Shown: positions 37,899 to 45,877 of the stretch, in pieces | Numbering within the stretch: the stretch's first letter is position 1 | How the letters are laid out: each line of letters begins with the position of its first letter | Origin: Bacillus thuringiensis | GTDB taxonomy: Bacteria > Bacillota > Bacilli > Bacillales > Bacillaceae_G | DNA length: 64,000 nt | Assembly (NCBI RefSeq): GCF_022095615.2 | Contig: NZ_CP155559.1 | Location: 4,617,501 to 4,681,500, forward strand | Direction: 5' to 3' | Notes under the pieces: model-generated | Told to the model about the DNA's origin: nothing | Seen by the model: only the letters and a program-made list of their open reading frames with translations | Database searches by the model: none | Translations under genes and position numbers: made by a program

Positions 37899-38378
37899 AT
37901 GATAAACGAACCTATTATCGTAAAAAAAGAAGCTTTCCAAGCAATCGGTGTTTCGCTTACGACGACAAATGAAACAGAGGCATCTACTGAAGGCAAAATC
38001 CCCGGGCTTTGGAACCGCTACTTCCAAGAACAAATCATGCATCAAATCCCAAATCAACAAACGAAAGAAACATTTGCTTTCTACTCAAACTACGAATCAG
38101 ATGAAACTGGTACATATCAATTTACGATCGGTATGCCCGTTTCTTCATTAGAGGACGTTCCTGAAAATATGACAACTTTAACAATACCTGCCGCTACGTA
38201 TGCGGTATTTACAACGAGAAAGGGACCAGTTGCTGAAGTCGTTTGCGAAGCTTGGGAATATATTTGGAAATGGTCGAAAGAAAATAAACGTGCTTTTACA
38301 ACAGACTTTGAGCTTTATGATGAAAAAGCAGCAGATCCAACCAACGTACAATTGGATATTTATATCGCATTAGCCTGA
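37899..38378 (+). CDS. GyrI-like effector-binding domain protein
   Basis: A 159-residue protein made of a single GyrI-like/AraC effector-binding domain, without a DNA-binding domain. Typical segments are QAIGVSLTTTNETEAS, GLWNRYFQEQI, YQFTIGMPV, LTIPAATYAVFTTRKGP and the C-terminal FELYDEKAADPTNVQLDIYI. Relatives bind small molecules; E. coli GyrI/SbmC inhibits gyrase and is SOS-induced. Here a LexA-type box precedes the gene, which fits. AAAGGAGG precedes ATG 37899. A strong terminator follows. Confidence 0.88.
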   Translation: MINEPIIVKKEAFQAIGVSLTTTNETEASTEGKIPGLWNRYFQEQIMHQIPNQQTKETFAFYSNYESDETGTYQFTIGMPVSSLEDVPENMTTLTIPAATYAVFTTRKGPVAEVVCEAWEYIWKWSKENKRAFTTDFELYDEKAADPTNVQLDIYIALA

Positions 38379-38380
38379 AC

Positions 38381-38420
38381 GACAAAAAAGAAGATACCAT
38401 TTGGTATCTTCTTTTTTGTC
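38381..38420 (+). terminator. terminator of the GyrI-like gene
   Basis: Nineteen-bp stem GACAAAAAAGAAGATACCA and its complement with a two-base loop; T6 lies within the descending arm. Confidence 0.92.
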
Positions 38421-38553
38421 GTTAAATAGCCACTGTGCAAATTCATTATTATTGTCTACAATGAGAAAGTGCAGTATAGAAATATTAGAAACTGTATAAA
38501 GTGATTGTTAACAGGTTTTTCAGTTTAAATTTGTCACATAGAAAGGAAGCAAT

Positions 38554-39801
38554 ATGGAGGAACTACAACAAAATAAATCTGCTTTAGAGGGAAGCGGAAA
38601 GCCGTTATTAAAAAATACGAATTTCCTTTTTCTTTGGGCAGCTACACTCTTTTCAAGTTTTGCTTTAGCCTTTTTTACTTTTTCACAAACGTGGTACATA
38701 GCAAAAACATTAAACCTTGAGGCTTCACTCGGTGTTGTTTTCGTAGCTCTTAGTGTTCCAAGGCTTATTTTTATGATTATCGGTGGTGCTGTAGCTGATA
38801 AATTCCCGAAAAAAAACATTATGTTTTATTCTAATATTATTCGTGCTATTCTTGTCGCAACCATCCTTACATGGTTCATCGTAGGTGATGTAACACTATA
38901 TACATTTGCTTTATTCGCTTTATTCTTTGGGCTTGCTGATGCTTTTTTCTGGTCCGCTGATGGTTCTATCTTGCCTGAACTTGTAGAAAAAAGCCGTTTA
39001 ACACAAGCAAATTCACTTACACAAATGACAAATCAAGCATCGGTCATCTTAGGCCCTGTACTTGGCGGAATTCTTATCAAATTTACGAACTATGAAACGA
39101 TCTTTTCGATCACGATTTTATTACTGATCGTCGCAGCCATACTCGTTCAAAAAATACAATTTACAGTGCCAGAACAGCAAAATACAGACAAAGGCATGTT
39201 CACTTCTATTAAAGAAGGAATTTTATACGTAAAGGAATCACCATTCCTTTCCACTTTCCTTCTTTGTAGCGCCTTTCTAAATTTATTTTTAATTGGTCCG
39301 ATGCAAGTCGGTTTCCCGCTTTTCGTTAAAAATGTTCTGCACGGTGACTCGCTCCAGTTCAGTTACCTAGAAGCATCTGTAGGAGGCGGAATGGCAATAG
39401 GCGCTGTCATTGTCGGTTTAAAAAATATTAATCGTAGACGCGGTCTATTTTGCATTATCATGATGCTACTGTCTGGTGTATTCTTCTTATCCATCAACTT
39501 TAGTACCATGCTTTGGCAAGCATTATTAGCTGGCATGTTTTATGGTATTACAATTGCAATGGCTATCGTTCCGCTTATGGCGATGATTCAATCGACAGTA
39601 AAAGAAGAAATGATGGGACGCGTAATGAGTTTACTTATGCTATCATCAATGGGATTCATTCCGCTTTCTTATGCATTCACATCAATCGCGCTTGCAATAG
39701 GAATTCCAATCGTAACCGTTATGAAAAGCGGTGCAATCGCCGTTATCGTCTTCGTACTATTTGTAGCGATTCGTGTTCCAGTTGTAAGAAAGTTCGATTA
39801 G
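38554..39801 (+). CDS. MFS transporter (DHA3-like drug exporter)
   Basis: A 415-residue major facilitator with about 12 hydrophobic helices. The loop 2-3 motif GGAVADKFPKKN and the NSLTQMTNQASVILGPVLGGIL region place it near DHA3-type multidrug/macrolide efflux proteins. The substrate is not predictable. AGAAAGGAAG precedes ATG 38554. It ends 17 bases before the convergent HTH gene. Confidence 0.88.
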   Translation: MEELQQNKSALEGSGKPLLKNTNFLFLWAATLFSSFALAFFTFSQTWYIAKTLNLEASLGVVFVALSVPRLIFMIIGGAVADKFPKKNIMFYSNIIRAILVATILTWFIVGDVTLYTFALFALFFGLADAFFWSADGSILPELVEKSRLTQANSLTQMTNQASVILGPVLGGILIKFTNYETIFSITILLLIVAAILVQKIQFTVPEQQNTDKGMFTSIKEGILYVKESPFLSTFLLCSAFLNLFLIGPMQVGFPLFVKNVLHGDSLQFSYLEASVGGGMAIGAVIVGLKNINRRRGLFCIIMMLLSGVFFLSINFSTMLWQALLAGMFYGITIAMAIVPLMAMIQSTVKEEMMGRVMSLLMLSSMGFIPLSYAFTSIALAIGIPIVTVMKSGAIAVIVFVLFVAIRVPVVRKFD

Positions 39802-39818
39802 CTACTTGGAGTCATGTA

Positions 39819-40700
39819 TTATACGCATGGCTCTTTTTTAAATGGATCAAATAACGGTATCCCCTTACTTCTTCTCACAGCTGCTCCCCATTCTAATCCA
39901 ACCTCTAAAAATAGATCCCGCACTGTACTATATAAAAGAGCCCTAACATTTTTACGGATTTCCCCGTATTTATACGCTCTCACAACACTCTTCACTCGCC
40001 AAATGAGGTTTCCATACACTTCTTCATCAGCTAATATTTGCTCCAGTAAAACACCTTGCTCTAGTAACCCGCTCTTTTTATACGCAAGTTCCACCTTACT
40101 CCAAAATATATTAATCTTCTTCGGATTACTCGTCATCGGCACAAGTGCGTATATAAAAGGCTTCGGTATATCATGGCGACAATACGTTTCATCAAGCTCG
40201 TACGTTCCTTTTCTTTTCTCTTTTATTTGTGGAATGTTTTTAAAAAGAACTGTTTCCCCCTCACATTTTTGCTCATTTCCACTACAGCCAGCTGCAGAAT
40301 CCTCATTTTCACATGCGGACATTTTCATACGGTCATCCATGCGGTCAATTGCGGATGCAAGAAATACATATAAGTTCGCACTATACCCGCCGCGCTTATG
40401 CCTTTCTTTTGTCGCAACACGCTTTATAATTCCTAGTTCCTCTAACTTTGCAATTGAGCGGCGTACTGTACGAATACTTTTTCCAACATTCGTCGCAATC
40501 GTCTCCATTAACGGACAAGCAACTCCTACTGTTTTCTGTTTCTCATTCACCGCATACTTTCCTAAAAAATGAATAATGATAGAATCAGTTTTATTTAATT
40601 GAAATCGATAGTACTTCAAAACTTGTTTTTGATATGTATTAAACTCTTCTTTACTTCGAAATTCACTATATGGTTTCATTAAATTATATAAGCTTCCCAT
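39819..40700 (-). CDS. winged-HTH protein resembling plasmid/phage replication initiators
   Basis: A 293-residue protein. Residues about 40-115 form a helix-turn-helix of the RepA/phage replisome-organiser type: TVGVACPLMETIATNVGKS followed by IRTVRRSIAKLEELGIIKRV. The C-terminal 150 residues are helical and rich in basic residues (NLIWRVKSVVRAYKYGEIRKNVRALLYSTVRDLF). No replication origin, integrase or other phage gene is nearby, so it seems to be an orphan. GAGGTGA precedes ATG 40700; the longer upstream reading frame overlaps the divergent DUF523 gene and is not used. Function unknown. Confidence 0.75.
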   Translation of the reverse strand: MGSLYNLMKPYSEFRSKEEFNTYQKQVLKYYRFQLNKTDSIIIHFLGKYAVNEKQKTVGVACPLMETIATNVGKSIRTVRRSIAKLEELGIIKRVATKERHKRGGYSANLYVFLASAIDRMDDRMKMSACENEDSAAGCSGNEQKCEGETVLFKNIPQIKEKRKGTYELDETYCRHDIPKPFIYALVPMTSNPKKINIFWSKVELAYKKSGLLEQGVLLEQILADEEVYGNLIWRVKSVVRAYKYGEIRKNVRALLYSTVRDLFLEVGLEWGAAVRRSKGIPLFDPFKKEPCV

Positions 40701-40779
40701 TTTTATCACCTCATATATAAGTAAGAGGCAGGAAGAGAAATTGGCGTGACATTGAATATTTTTTATTGGAGATGAAAAT

Positions 40780-41241
40780 ATGATCGTAATTAGCGCTTGT
40801 TTAGGTGGTATCGCTTGTCGGTATGACGGCAATGACAATCTCGTTTCAAAAATAGAGGAGCTTCTGCAAAAAGAAGACACAGTCCTCATTTGTCCTGAAG
40901 TATTAGGAGGATTGCCAACGCCTCGTCCCTCAGCTGAAATTATTGGTGGGAATGGCGATGACGTTTTGGATGGAAAAGCAAAAGTAATGACAAAAGACGG
41001 TGAAGATGTTACAGAAGCTTTCGTGAGCGGTGCATATAAAGCTCTAGAACAAATTAAAAATTTACACCCAGAATATATTATTTTGAAAGAACGTAGTCCA
41101 TCTTGTGGTAGTTCTACAATTTACACTGGAGAATTTAACGGGAATAAACAAACTGGTTTCGGAGTGACAACTGCTTTATTCAAAAGACATGGATTTACAG
41201 TCATTTCAGAAGAGAATTTTGAGAATATAAAAAGGAATTGA
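40780..41241 (+). CDS. DUF523 protein (TudS-type 2-thiouracil desulfurase family)
   Basis: A 153-residue protein with the DUF523 cysteines in ISACLGGIACRYDGNDN and KERSPSCGSSTIYTGEF. Characterised TudS proteins of this family bind a [4Fe-4S] cluster through three cysteines and desulfurate 2-thiouracil. Here the three cysteines are Cys6 and Cys12 (approximately) and that of SPSCGSS. GGAGATG precedes ATG 40780. It is divergent from the HTH gene and ends in a terminator at 41229-41263. Confidence 0.85.
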   Translation: MIVISACLGGIACRYDGNDNLVSKIEELLQKEDTVLICPEVLGGLPTPRPSAEIIGGNGDDVLDGKAKVMTKDGEDVTEAFVSGAYKALEQIKNLHPEYIILKERSPSCGSSTIYTGEFNGNKQTGFGVTTALFKRHGFTVISEENFENIKRN

Positions 41242-41263
41242 CCCTGTTCGTCAATTCCTTTTT
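41229..41263. terminator. terminator between the DUF523 and YxeA-like genes
   Basis: Stem AAAAAGGAATTGA/TCAATTCCTTTTT with a nine-base loop. Confidence 0.9.
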
Positions 41264-41268
41264 CTTTC

Positions 41269-41622
41269 TTATTTTGCACCTAATTTTTCTTTCACTTTCG
41301 CTGGAAGCTCGTCTTTCTTCACTTCTTCCCAAGCTGATACACCTTTTTTATCTGAGTGGTATACGCGTAGGAATGCTTCTTTACGAAGGTTTTTCACAGC
41401 TGTAAATTCTAATTCTTTTTCTTTACCTTCTTTATCAAATGCAGGTAACTTATACTCAAAATATTTGATTGGTTGACCGCCATCAGCTTTTTCATTCTTC
41501 TCAATTCCATCAGTTGTAATTTGAACGTAGTACTCATCTTTACCCATACGGTTAATATCACAACCAACTAACAAACTTGCAAATACAACTAAAATACTAA
41601 ACAGTGCAATGTATCTTTTCAT
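41269..41622 (-). CDS. YxeA/DUF1093-family lipoprotein
   Basis: A 117-residue exported protein with a lipoprotein signal (MKRYIALFSILVVFASLLVGC, lipobox Cys at 21). It is followed by a small beta-rich DUF1093/YxeA domain with the family pattern YYVQITTDG...YEYKLPAFDKEGKEKELEF and LRVYHSDKKGVSAWEEV. ATG 41622 follows GAGGTG; the GTG nine bases upstream is part of that ribosome site. Function unknown. Confidence 0.85.
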   Translation of the reverse strand: MKRYIALFSILVVFASLLVGCDINRMGKDEYYVQITTDGIEKNEKADGGQPIKYFEYKLPAFDKEGKEKELEFTAVKNLRKEAFLRVYHSDKKGVSAWEEVKKDELPAKVKEKLGAK

Positions 41623-41728
41623 TTCCTTCACCTCATATGTTTTTTCTTATATTCTTATCTTAAAGCCCAGAGCTTAAAGAAGAAATTCAAAAACATGACA
41701 TGAACATTACACTTTTGTAAGATAATAA

Positions 41729-42367
41729 TTATTTCTTCACTCTAGAAACTGTCATCCCATCACCAATTGGAATAAGTACAGATTCTAACTTCGGATGATT
41801 TGCTACTACTTCATTAAATTTCTTCATAACTTCTGTATAACGTTTTTGTTTCGCACCTTCATCCACTACACTACCACCAGCTAGAACATTATCTGTAACA
41901 ATTAATGCGCCTGGCTTAGCAAGCTGGATGCAGTACGTTAAGTAATTATCATAATTCTCCTTATCAGCATCGATAAAGAAGAAATCAAATCGCTTATTAC
42001 CTGCAGCTAATTTTTCAAGACTTTGTAAGGCAGCACCAGTCATATACGACACTTGTTTTCCAAATCCCGCTTTATGTAGATTGCTGTGCGCTACCTTTGC
42101 ATATTTCTCTTCTAGTTCAAGTGAAGTTAACGTGCCTTCTTCTCCAAAACCTTTCACAAGACAAATTCCGCTATAACCACCTAATGCACCTATTTCTAAA
42201 ATATCTTTCGCTCCAGAAATAGAAACTAGCATCGTTAACAGTTTACCCGAAGAAGGTGATACCGATATCGGCGGCATTTCGTTTTCTTTCATGGAAGCAA
42301 TCACTTCATCCAAAAGAACATCTTGACCACAAAATACAGAATCAATATAACGATTAATTTGTTTCAT
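41729..42367 (-). CDS. SAM-dependent O-methyltransferase
   Basis: A 212-residue class I methyltransferase of the O-methyltransferase family 3 (catechol/caffeoyl-CoA type; also the YrrM/TrmR group). The SAM loop is LEIGALGGYSGICLV, the acidic strand end is TSLELEE, and FDFFFIDADKENYDNYL plus VTDNVLAGGSV are family motifs with the metal-binding aspartates. It overlaps the upstream 113-residue gene by 14 bases, so it is translationally coupled and would share the paired-palindrome promoter. The substrate is uncertain: tRNA or a catechol. Confidence 0.87.
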   Translation of the reverse strand: MKQINRYIDSVFCGQDVLLDEVIASMKENEMPPISVSPSSGKLLTMLVSISGAKDILEIGALGGYSGICLVKGFGEEGTLTSLELEEKYAKVAHSNLHKAGFGKQVSYMTGAALQSLEKLAAGNKRFDFFFIDADKENYDNYLTYCIQLAKPGALIVTDNVLAGGSVVDEGAKQKRYTEVMKKFNEVVANHPKLESVLIPIGDGMTVSRVKK

Positions 42368-42695
42368 CAGATGCAGTCCCTTGCTCTAGATTTACCTTCT
42401 CATCTAACGTAGACGCTTCTTCTGTTTCACTCTCATGTATTTCAAATAGTTGTGTAAATTCATTAATAACCAGATCAATTGCCTTTAATTCCCCGATTAA
42501 AATTTGCTGAATAGACTGGAATTCTGGCTCACTTAACTGTTGTTTAATTGTAGCTCGTTTTAAATTCATCATTTCTAAAAAGGCAATTGCTCTCCCGCGG
42601 CGAAATGTTTTCGGCCCGCGATGATGAGATCCATCTCTCCCCCTATGACGCTCACCACGGTGACGGCCTTCTTTCATAAACTTATCTTCTCTCAT
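42354..42695 (-). CDS. basic/helical protein of unknown function, operon with O-methyltransferase
   Basis: A 113-residue protein with an Arg/His-rich N-terminus (residues 8-35: GRHRGERHRGRDGSHHRGPKT...) and a helical middle section containing RRGRAIAFLEMMNLKRATIKQQL and ILIGELKAIDLVINEFTQLFEI. The tail is acidic. I do not recognise a characterised family; similar short helical proteins occur near PadR-type regulators in other Firmicutes, but this is recollection only. AAAGGGGGA precedes ATG 42695. Two palindromic sites occupy its promoter. Confidence 0.75.
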   Translation of the reverse strand: MREDKFMKEGRHRGERHRGRDGSHHRGPKTFRRGRAIAFLEMMNLKRATIKQQLSEPEFQSIQQILIGELKAIDLVINEFTQLFEIHESETEEASTLDEKVNLEQGTASDETN

Positions 42696-42710
42696 TTCAA
42701 ATCCCCCTTT

Positions 42711-42726
42711 GTATACAAATGTATAC
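42711..42726. promoter_or_regulatory. palindromic operator 1 (GTATAC-N4-GTATAC)
   Basis: TTTGTATACAAATGTATAC begins 16 bases before the start codon of the 113-residue gene. GTATAC is itself palindromic and is repeated with ten-base (one helical turn) periodicity. Confidence 0.7.
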
Positions 42727-42747
42727 GTTTATTTTATAGTTCAAAGT

Positions 42748-42763
42748 GTATACGTTTGTATAC
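42748..42763. promoter_or_regulatory. palindromic operator 2 (GTATAC-N4-GTATAC)
   Basis: GTATACGTTTGTATAC; read on the minus strand it is TTTTGTATACAAACGTATAC, nearly identical to operator 1. The pair is therefore inverted, with 37 bases between starts. Confidence 0.7.
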
Positions 42764-42966
42764 AAAATGTCAAACAAAAGAAAAACCACTAATTAGAAAG
42801 GAATCATTTAACTCCTTTCTAATTAGCAGTTTCGTTTTCTATATGTGAAAAGGGATTTCTAAATGATGAATTGAATATATATTTATTGTTCTCTAACTTT
42901 TGAGCGAAAGTTTTTTACATACGTTTCATTCTGTCCTAATTTAAAGTTTTCGAGAGGAGAAATGCT

Positions 42967-43530
42967 ATGAATTCTATTTTATTAGATGTTCCGTTACAAA
43001 TAGAAACAGATAGACTCATTCTTCGAGCCCCCCTTCAAGCAGGTGAAGGGAATGTAGTACATGAAGCTATTAAAGATTCAATTAATGAATTAAGGCAATG
43101 GCTGTCTTTATTCCAGTCCATTCCTACTGTTGAAGAAACGGAAATTCTTCTGAGAAATGCGCATATAGATTTTTTGAAAAGAGAAAGCTTTCGCTATCTT
43201 ATCTACCATAAAGAGACGAATGATCTTGTTGGAACGGCTAGCCTTCACCGAATTAATTGGAAGGTTTCTAAATGTGAAATTGGATACTGGATTAACACGC
43301 AATTTAGTGGCAATGGATATATGACAGAAGTAGTAAATGCGTTAATAAACCTTGGATTTCAGTTATTCAAATTTAGAAGGATTGAAATACGATGTGAACG
43401 TAATAACATGAAAAGTCGTGCGATTCCTGAAAAATTAGGTTTTGAGCTTGAAGGGATATTACGTAATGAAGATTTTTCAGCTGACGGCAAACAACTAACT
43501 GATACTTGCATCTATGCAAAGATAAAGTGA
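42967..43530 (+). CDS. GNAT acetyltransferase (RimJ/RimL type)
   Basis: A 187-residue GCN5-related acetyltransferase of the ribosomal-protein/peptide N-acetyltransferase type. It begins with IETDRLILRAPLQAGEG; the acetyl-CoA segment is around EIGYWINTQFSGNGYMTEVV and the C-terminal motif is NNMKSRAIPEKLGFELEGIL. GAGAGGAG precedes ATG 42967. The last codons and stop (ATA AAG TGA) coincide with the left end of a bcr1-like fragment, so the present C-terminus may have been created by that element. The acceptor is unknown. Confidence 0.87.
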   Translation: MNSILLDVPLQIETDRLILRAPLQAGEGNVVHEAIKDSINELRQWLSLFQSIPTVEETEILLRNAHIDFLKRESFRYLIYHKETNDLVGTASLHRINWKVSKCEIGYWINTQFSGNGYMTEVVNALINLGFQLFKFRRIEIRCERNNMKSRAIPEKLGFELEGILRNEDFSADGKQLTDTCIYAKIK

Positions 43531-43560
43531 AATTTTAATCAACCCCAATTAGGCTTTTAT
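43523..43560 (+). repeat. truncated bcr1-like fragment at the 3' end of the GNAT gene
   Basis: ATAAAGTGAAATTTTAATCA, then nine other bases and AGGCTTTTATGG. It matches the left end and a central part of the bcr1 copies at 47388 and 45063, with the middle missing. The GNAT stop codon lies within it. Confidence 0.55.
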
Positions 43561-43562
43561 GG

Positions 43563-43617
43563 AAAAAGAAAAGACCTCCTTAACGATTTTATTCCATCGC
43601 TAAAAAGGTCTTTTTCT
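43563..43617. terminator. terminator between the GNAT gene and yutM
   Basis: Outer stem AAAAGACC/GGTCTTTT with a long loop and A/T runs on both sides; convergent genes. Confidence 0.7.
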
Positions 43618-43632
43618 ATTTTGGCTAAAACC

Positions 43633-43986
43633 TTAGCACTCTTCTGGCTTACCAGCATTCGTCGCTGTACGGAAAGATGATCCACATCCGCATGATGCGA
43701 TTGCATTTGGATTGTCGATTGTGAATCCGCCGCCAAGCATAGATTGTTTATAATCAATTTGTACTCCTTTAACAATTGGAGCACTTTCTGTATCGATAAC
43801 AAATTCAACACCGAAAAACTCAAGAACTGTGTCGTCTTCTTTTGGTTCTACTTCAAATCCTAAGCCGTAAGAAAGGCCAGTACATCCGCCGCCATGTACA
43901 GCAAGGCGCACGTACTTCTCTCCATCTTCAGCATCTTTTAACATATCTTTAATTTGAAAAGCTGCTTGTTCTGTTACTTCAATCAT
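43633..43986 (-). CDS. yutM: HesB/IscA-family iron-sulfur protein (YutM)
   Basis: A 117-residue A-type Fe-S carrier with the three conserved cysteines: GGGCTGLSY near residue 35 and the C-terminal CGCGSSF. Such proteins pass [Fe-S] clusters to target apoproteins. It lies next to dapF, as yutM does in B. subtilis. ATG 43986 (MIEVTEQAAFQIKDML) is the family start; upstream in-frame codons run into the intergenic region. Its stop is close to a shared terminator. Confidence 0.93.
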   Translation of the reverse strand: MIEVTEQAAFQIKDMLKDAEDGEKYVRLAVHGGGCTGLSYGLGFEVEPKEDDTVLEFFGVEFVIDTESAPIVKGVQIDYKQSMLGGGFTIDNPNAIASCGCGSSFRTATNAGKPEEC

Positions 43987-44027
43987 GAAATACACCATCC
44001 TTTCTGTTCTCATTCTATTATACATCT

Positions 44028-44894
44028 TTACGCTTCTATCTTGTACTCATACACTCCGCGGCAAATTACTTCTGCTGGTCCTTTCATTAACACATTGCCT
44101 TCTTCTGTCCATGCAATCATTAAATCGCCGCCAGCTAAATGAACTGTAATTTCCTTACCACGTTCCATTTTCCCATTTAAAATAGAGGCTACAACTGCAG
44201 CACACGCCCCTGTTCCGCAAGCTTGTGTGACACCAGATCCACGTTCCCAAACGCGGAAGTTCATCTCTGCATCATTCAAAATCTCGATGAATTCAACATT
44301 TACTCGCTCTGGGAACATTTCATGTGTCTCAAGGACTGGACCAAGTGTTGTAAGGGGTGCTTGTTCTACATCATCAACAAAAATAACCGCATGCGGATTC
44401 CCCATTGAAACAGCTGTAAATGCATAACGATGATTATTGTATAAGAAATTTTCACGAATAAATGGTGTGTCCCCTTCACCAAGCATCGGGATTTCTGCAT
44501 GTGTTAAACGCGGTGCTCCCATATCGATTTTCGCTAATGTAACTTTCCCTTCTTCTACCGTTACTTCCGCCGTTACAATGCCAGCTAACGTTTCAATTTT
44601 GAAAACTGTTTCTTCTACCAGTTTATGCTCATACGCATATTTCGCTACGCAGCGTAAACCGTTACCGCAGCTCTTTCCTTCTGATCCATCATTATTAAAC
44701 ATGCGCATTTTCACTGGAGCTACGTCAGATGGACAAATTAAAATCATTCCATCTGCTCCAATACCAGTATTAATATTTGAAACCTTTTCCGCCACAAGAG
44801 CTAAATCTTCTTCAGGAATTTGTTCTTCAAACATATTTACATATATATAACTATTGCCAAGACCATGCATTTTTGTAAAAGAAAATTGGCTCAT
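44028..44894 (-). CDS. dapF: diaminopimelate epimerase
   Basis: A 288-residue cofactor-independent epimerase converting LL- to meso-diaminopimelate for lysine and peptidoglycan. Both catalytic cysteines are seen in their family contexts: [15 protein letters not shown] and [14 protein letters not shown]. The N-terminus [14 protein letters not shown] is typical. GGAGTGAG precedes ATG 44894. It lies 41 bases upstream of yutM on the same strand, so it is probably co-transcribed with it. Confidence 0.96.
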   Translation of the reverse strand: MSQFSFTKMHGLGNSYIYVNMFEEQIPEEDLALVAEKVSNINTGIGADGMILICPSDVAPVKMRMFNNDGSEGKSCGNGLRCVAKYAYEHKLVEETVFKIETLAGIVTAEVTVEEGKVTLAKIDMGAPRLTHAEIPMLGEGDTPFIRENFLYNNHRYAFTAVSMGNPHAVIFVDDVEQAPLTTLGPVLETHEMFPERVNVEFIEILNDAEMNFRVWERGSGVTQACGTGACAAVVASILNGKMERGKEITVHLAGGDLMIAWTEEGNVLMKGPAEVICRGVYEYKIEA

Positions 44895-45028
44895 TTGTAC
44901 TCACTCCAAAAATAGTTTGTTATTTTAAGTATAAAATGCATGCTTTTAGAACACAATATGAATGTCCCCCGTTTCTCATATTTGACAACATTTGGCGATG
45001 AGCCATTCTTGCACAAATCGTGTAAGAA

Positions 45029-45057
45029 AAAAGCCCTTCTACAAGGGTCTTTTTTTA
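45029..45057. terminator. hairpin with T-runs on both strands
   Basis: AAGCCCTT-CTAC-AAGGGTCT with T7 on the plus strand and T6 on the minus strand. It lies upstream of dapF and next to bcr1 copy 1. Confidence 0.6.
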
Positions 45058-45209
45058 TTTATCCCGCATTAACGGACAGTAAGACCTCCACTTCAAAATT
45101 CAACGAAAGCAAAGAAATTAGGTGGGGATCAACTGTCCGTAAAAGCCCGATTGGTTCAACTAATAATCATTTGGGGATGAATCCCCAAATGATTAAAGTT
45201 TCACTTTAT
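45058..45209 (-). repeat. bcr1 element, copy 1 (with TTTAT target duplication)
   Basis: The core 45063-45204 is flanked by TTTAT at 45058-45062 and 45205-45209. Read on the minus strand it starts GTGAAACTTTAATCA and aligns along its whole length with the copy at 47388-47535. Shared segments include CAATCGGGCTTTTACGG and TTTCTTTGCTTTCG; the hairpin ATTTGGGGATTCATCCCC is conserved in structure but not sequence. The bcr1 family is a B. cereus-group mobile repeat with TTTAT duplications. Confidence 0.88.
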
Positions 45210-45262
45210 ATACAATATTATCCTCCCCCGCGAAAGAAGATTTTATCTAATAGAAAAAGAAA

Positions 45263-45287
45263 AAGGTGCTGCTGATTGCAACACCTT
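45263..45287 (-). terminator. terminator of yuzB
   Basis: On the minus strand a ten-bp stem AAGGTGTTGC/GCAGCACCTT (two wobble pairs) with loop AATCA, then TTTCTTTTTC. It overlaps the last yuzB codon. Confidence 0.8.
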
Positions 45288-45525
45288 AAAACATTGGATT
45301 TTCATCCAAATACTCATATACATTATTGACAAGTTCTTCTACTGTAGCACCTTGTACTACTTCACCATTTACAAGTGCAAACGGCCCTTCAAAACAAATG
45401 CCACAATATCCTAAACAACCATACTCCATTACATCTAAATTCGGATCTTTTTCTAATTTCTCTAAAGCTGCTTGTGAGCCACTCGCAAGGTTACCTACAC
45501 AAAATTCAATTAATGGTTTAATCAA
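45286..45525 (-). CDS. yuzB: YuzB/DUF1450 family protein
   Basis: A 79-residue small protein of the DUF1450 family, with cysteines at IEFCVGN and [22 protein letters not shown], an arrangement like a thioredoxin-like 2Fe-2S ferredoxin remnant. The start is TTG 45525, which follows GGGGGGAG at four or five bases; the longer upstream frame to 45639 has no support. The family length (about 78) agrees. Its function is not established. Confidence 0.88.
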
Positions 45526-45766
45526 AATTCTCCCCCCTGTACTACAAAACAAATTACCTTCTGACTTTATATATAAGAAGAAAACTAAGCTGTCTCTTGT
45601 TGTTTTCGTTATACATTCTAAACTATTTAGTTGCTTCACTATTTCACTTCAAAGTAGATGGTCTTATTTTATATAACATGCTATTCATAATGAAATAGTA
45701 ACTAGAAAAGAAAAACAGTTTACTTTACTTTTCTTCTTATTGTACAACAGAGTATTCATTCATGCA

Positions 45767-45795
45767 TTGTTATTTGTTCACAAATTCGATATAAT
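45767..45795 (+). promoter_or_regulatory. sigma-A-type promoter of yutJ
   Basis: TTGTTA-N17-TATAAT about 83 bases before the yutJ start; both hexamers and the spacing are good. Confidence 0.7.
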
Positions 45796-45877
45796 TTGAT
45801 TGAGTAAAGTCGAAATATTTTATTAATATAAAATTGTGTGATTAGGGGATATTTCAACAGAAAAGGGGTAATCCATC

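Noticed and set aside
40701..40889. 63-codon upstream extension of the HTH gene
   Set aside because: It overlaps the well-supported divergent DUF523 gene, while GAGGTGA precedes the internal ATG 40700.
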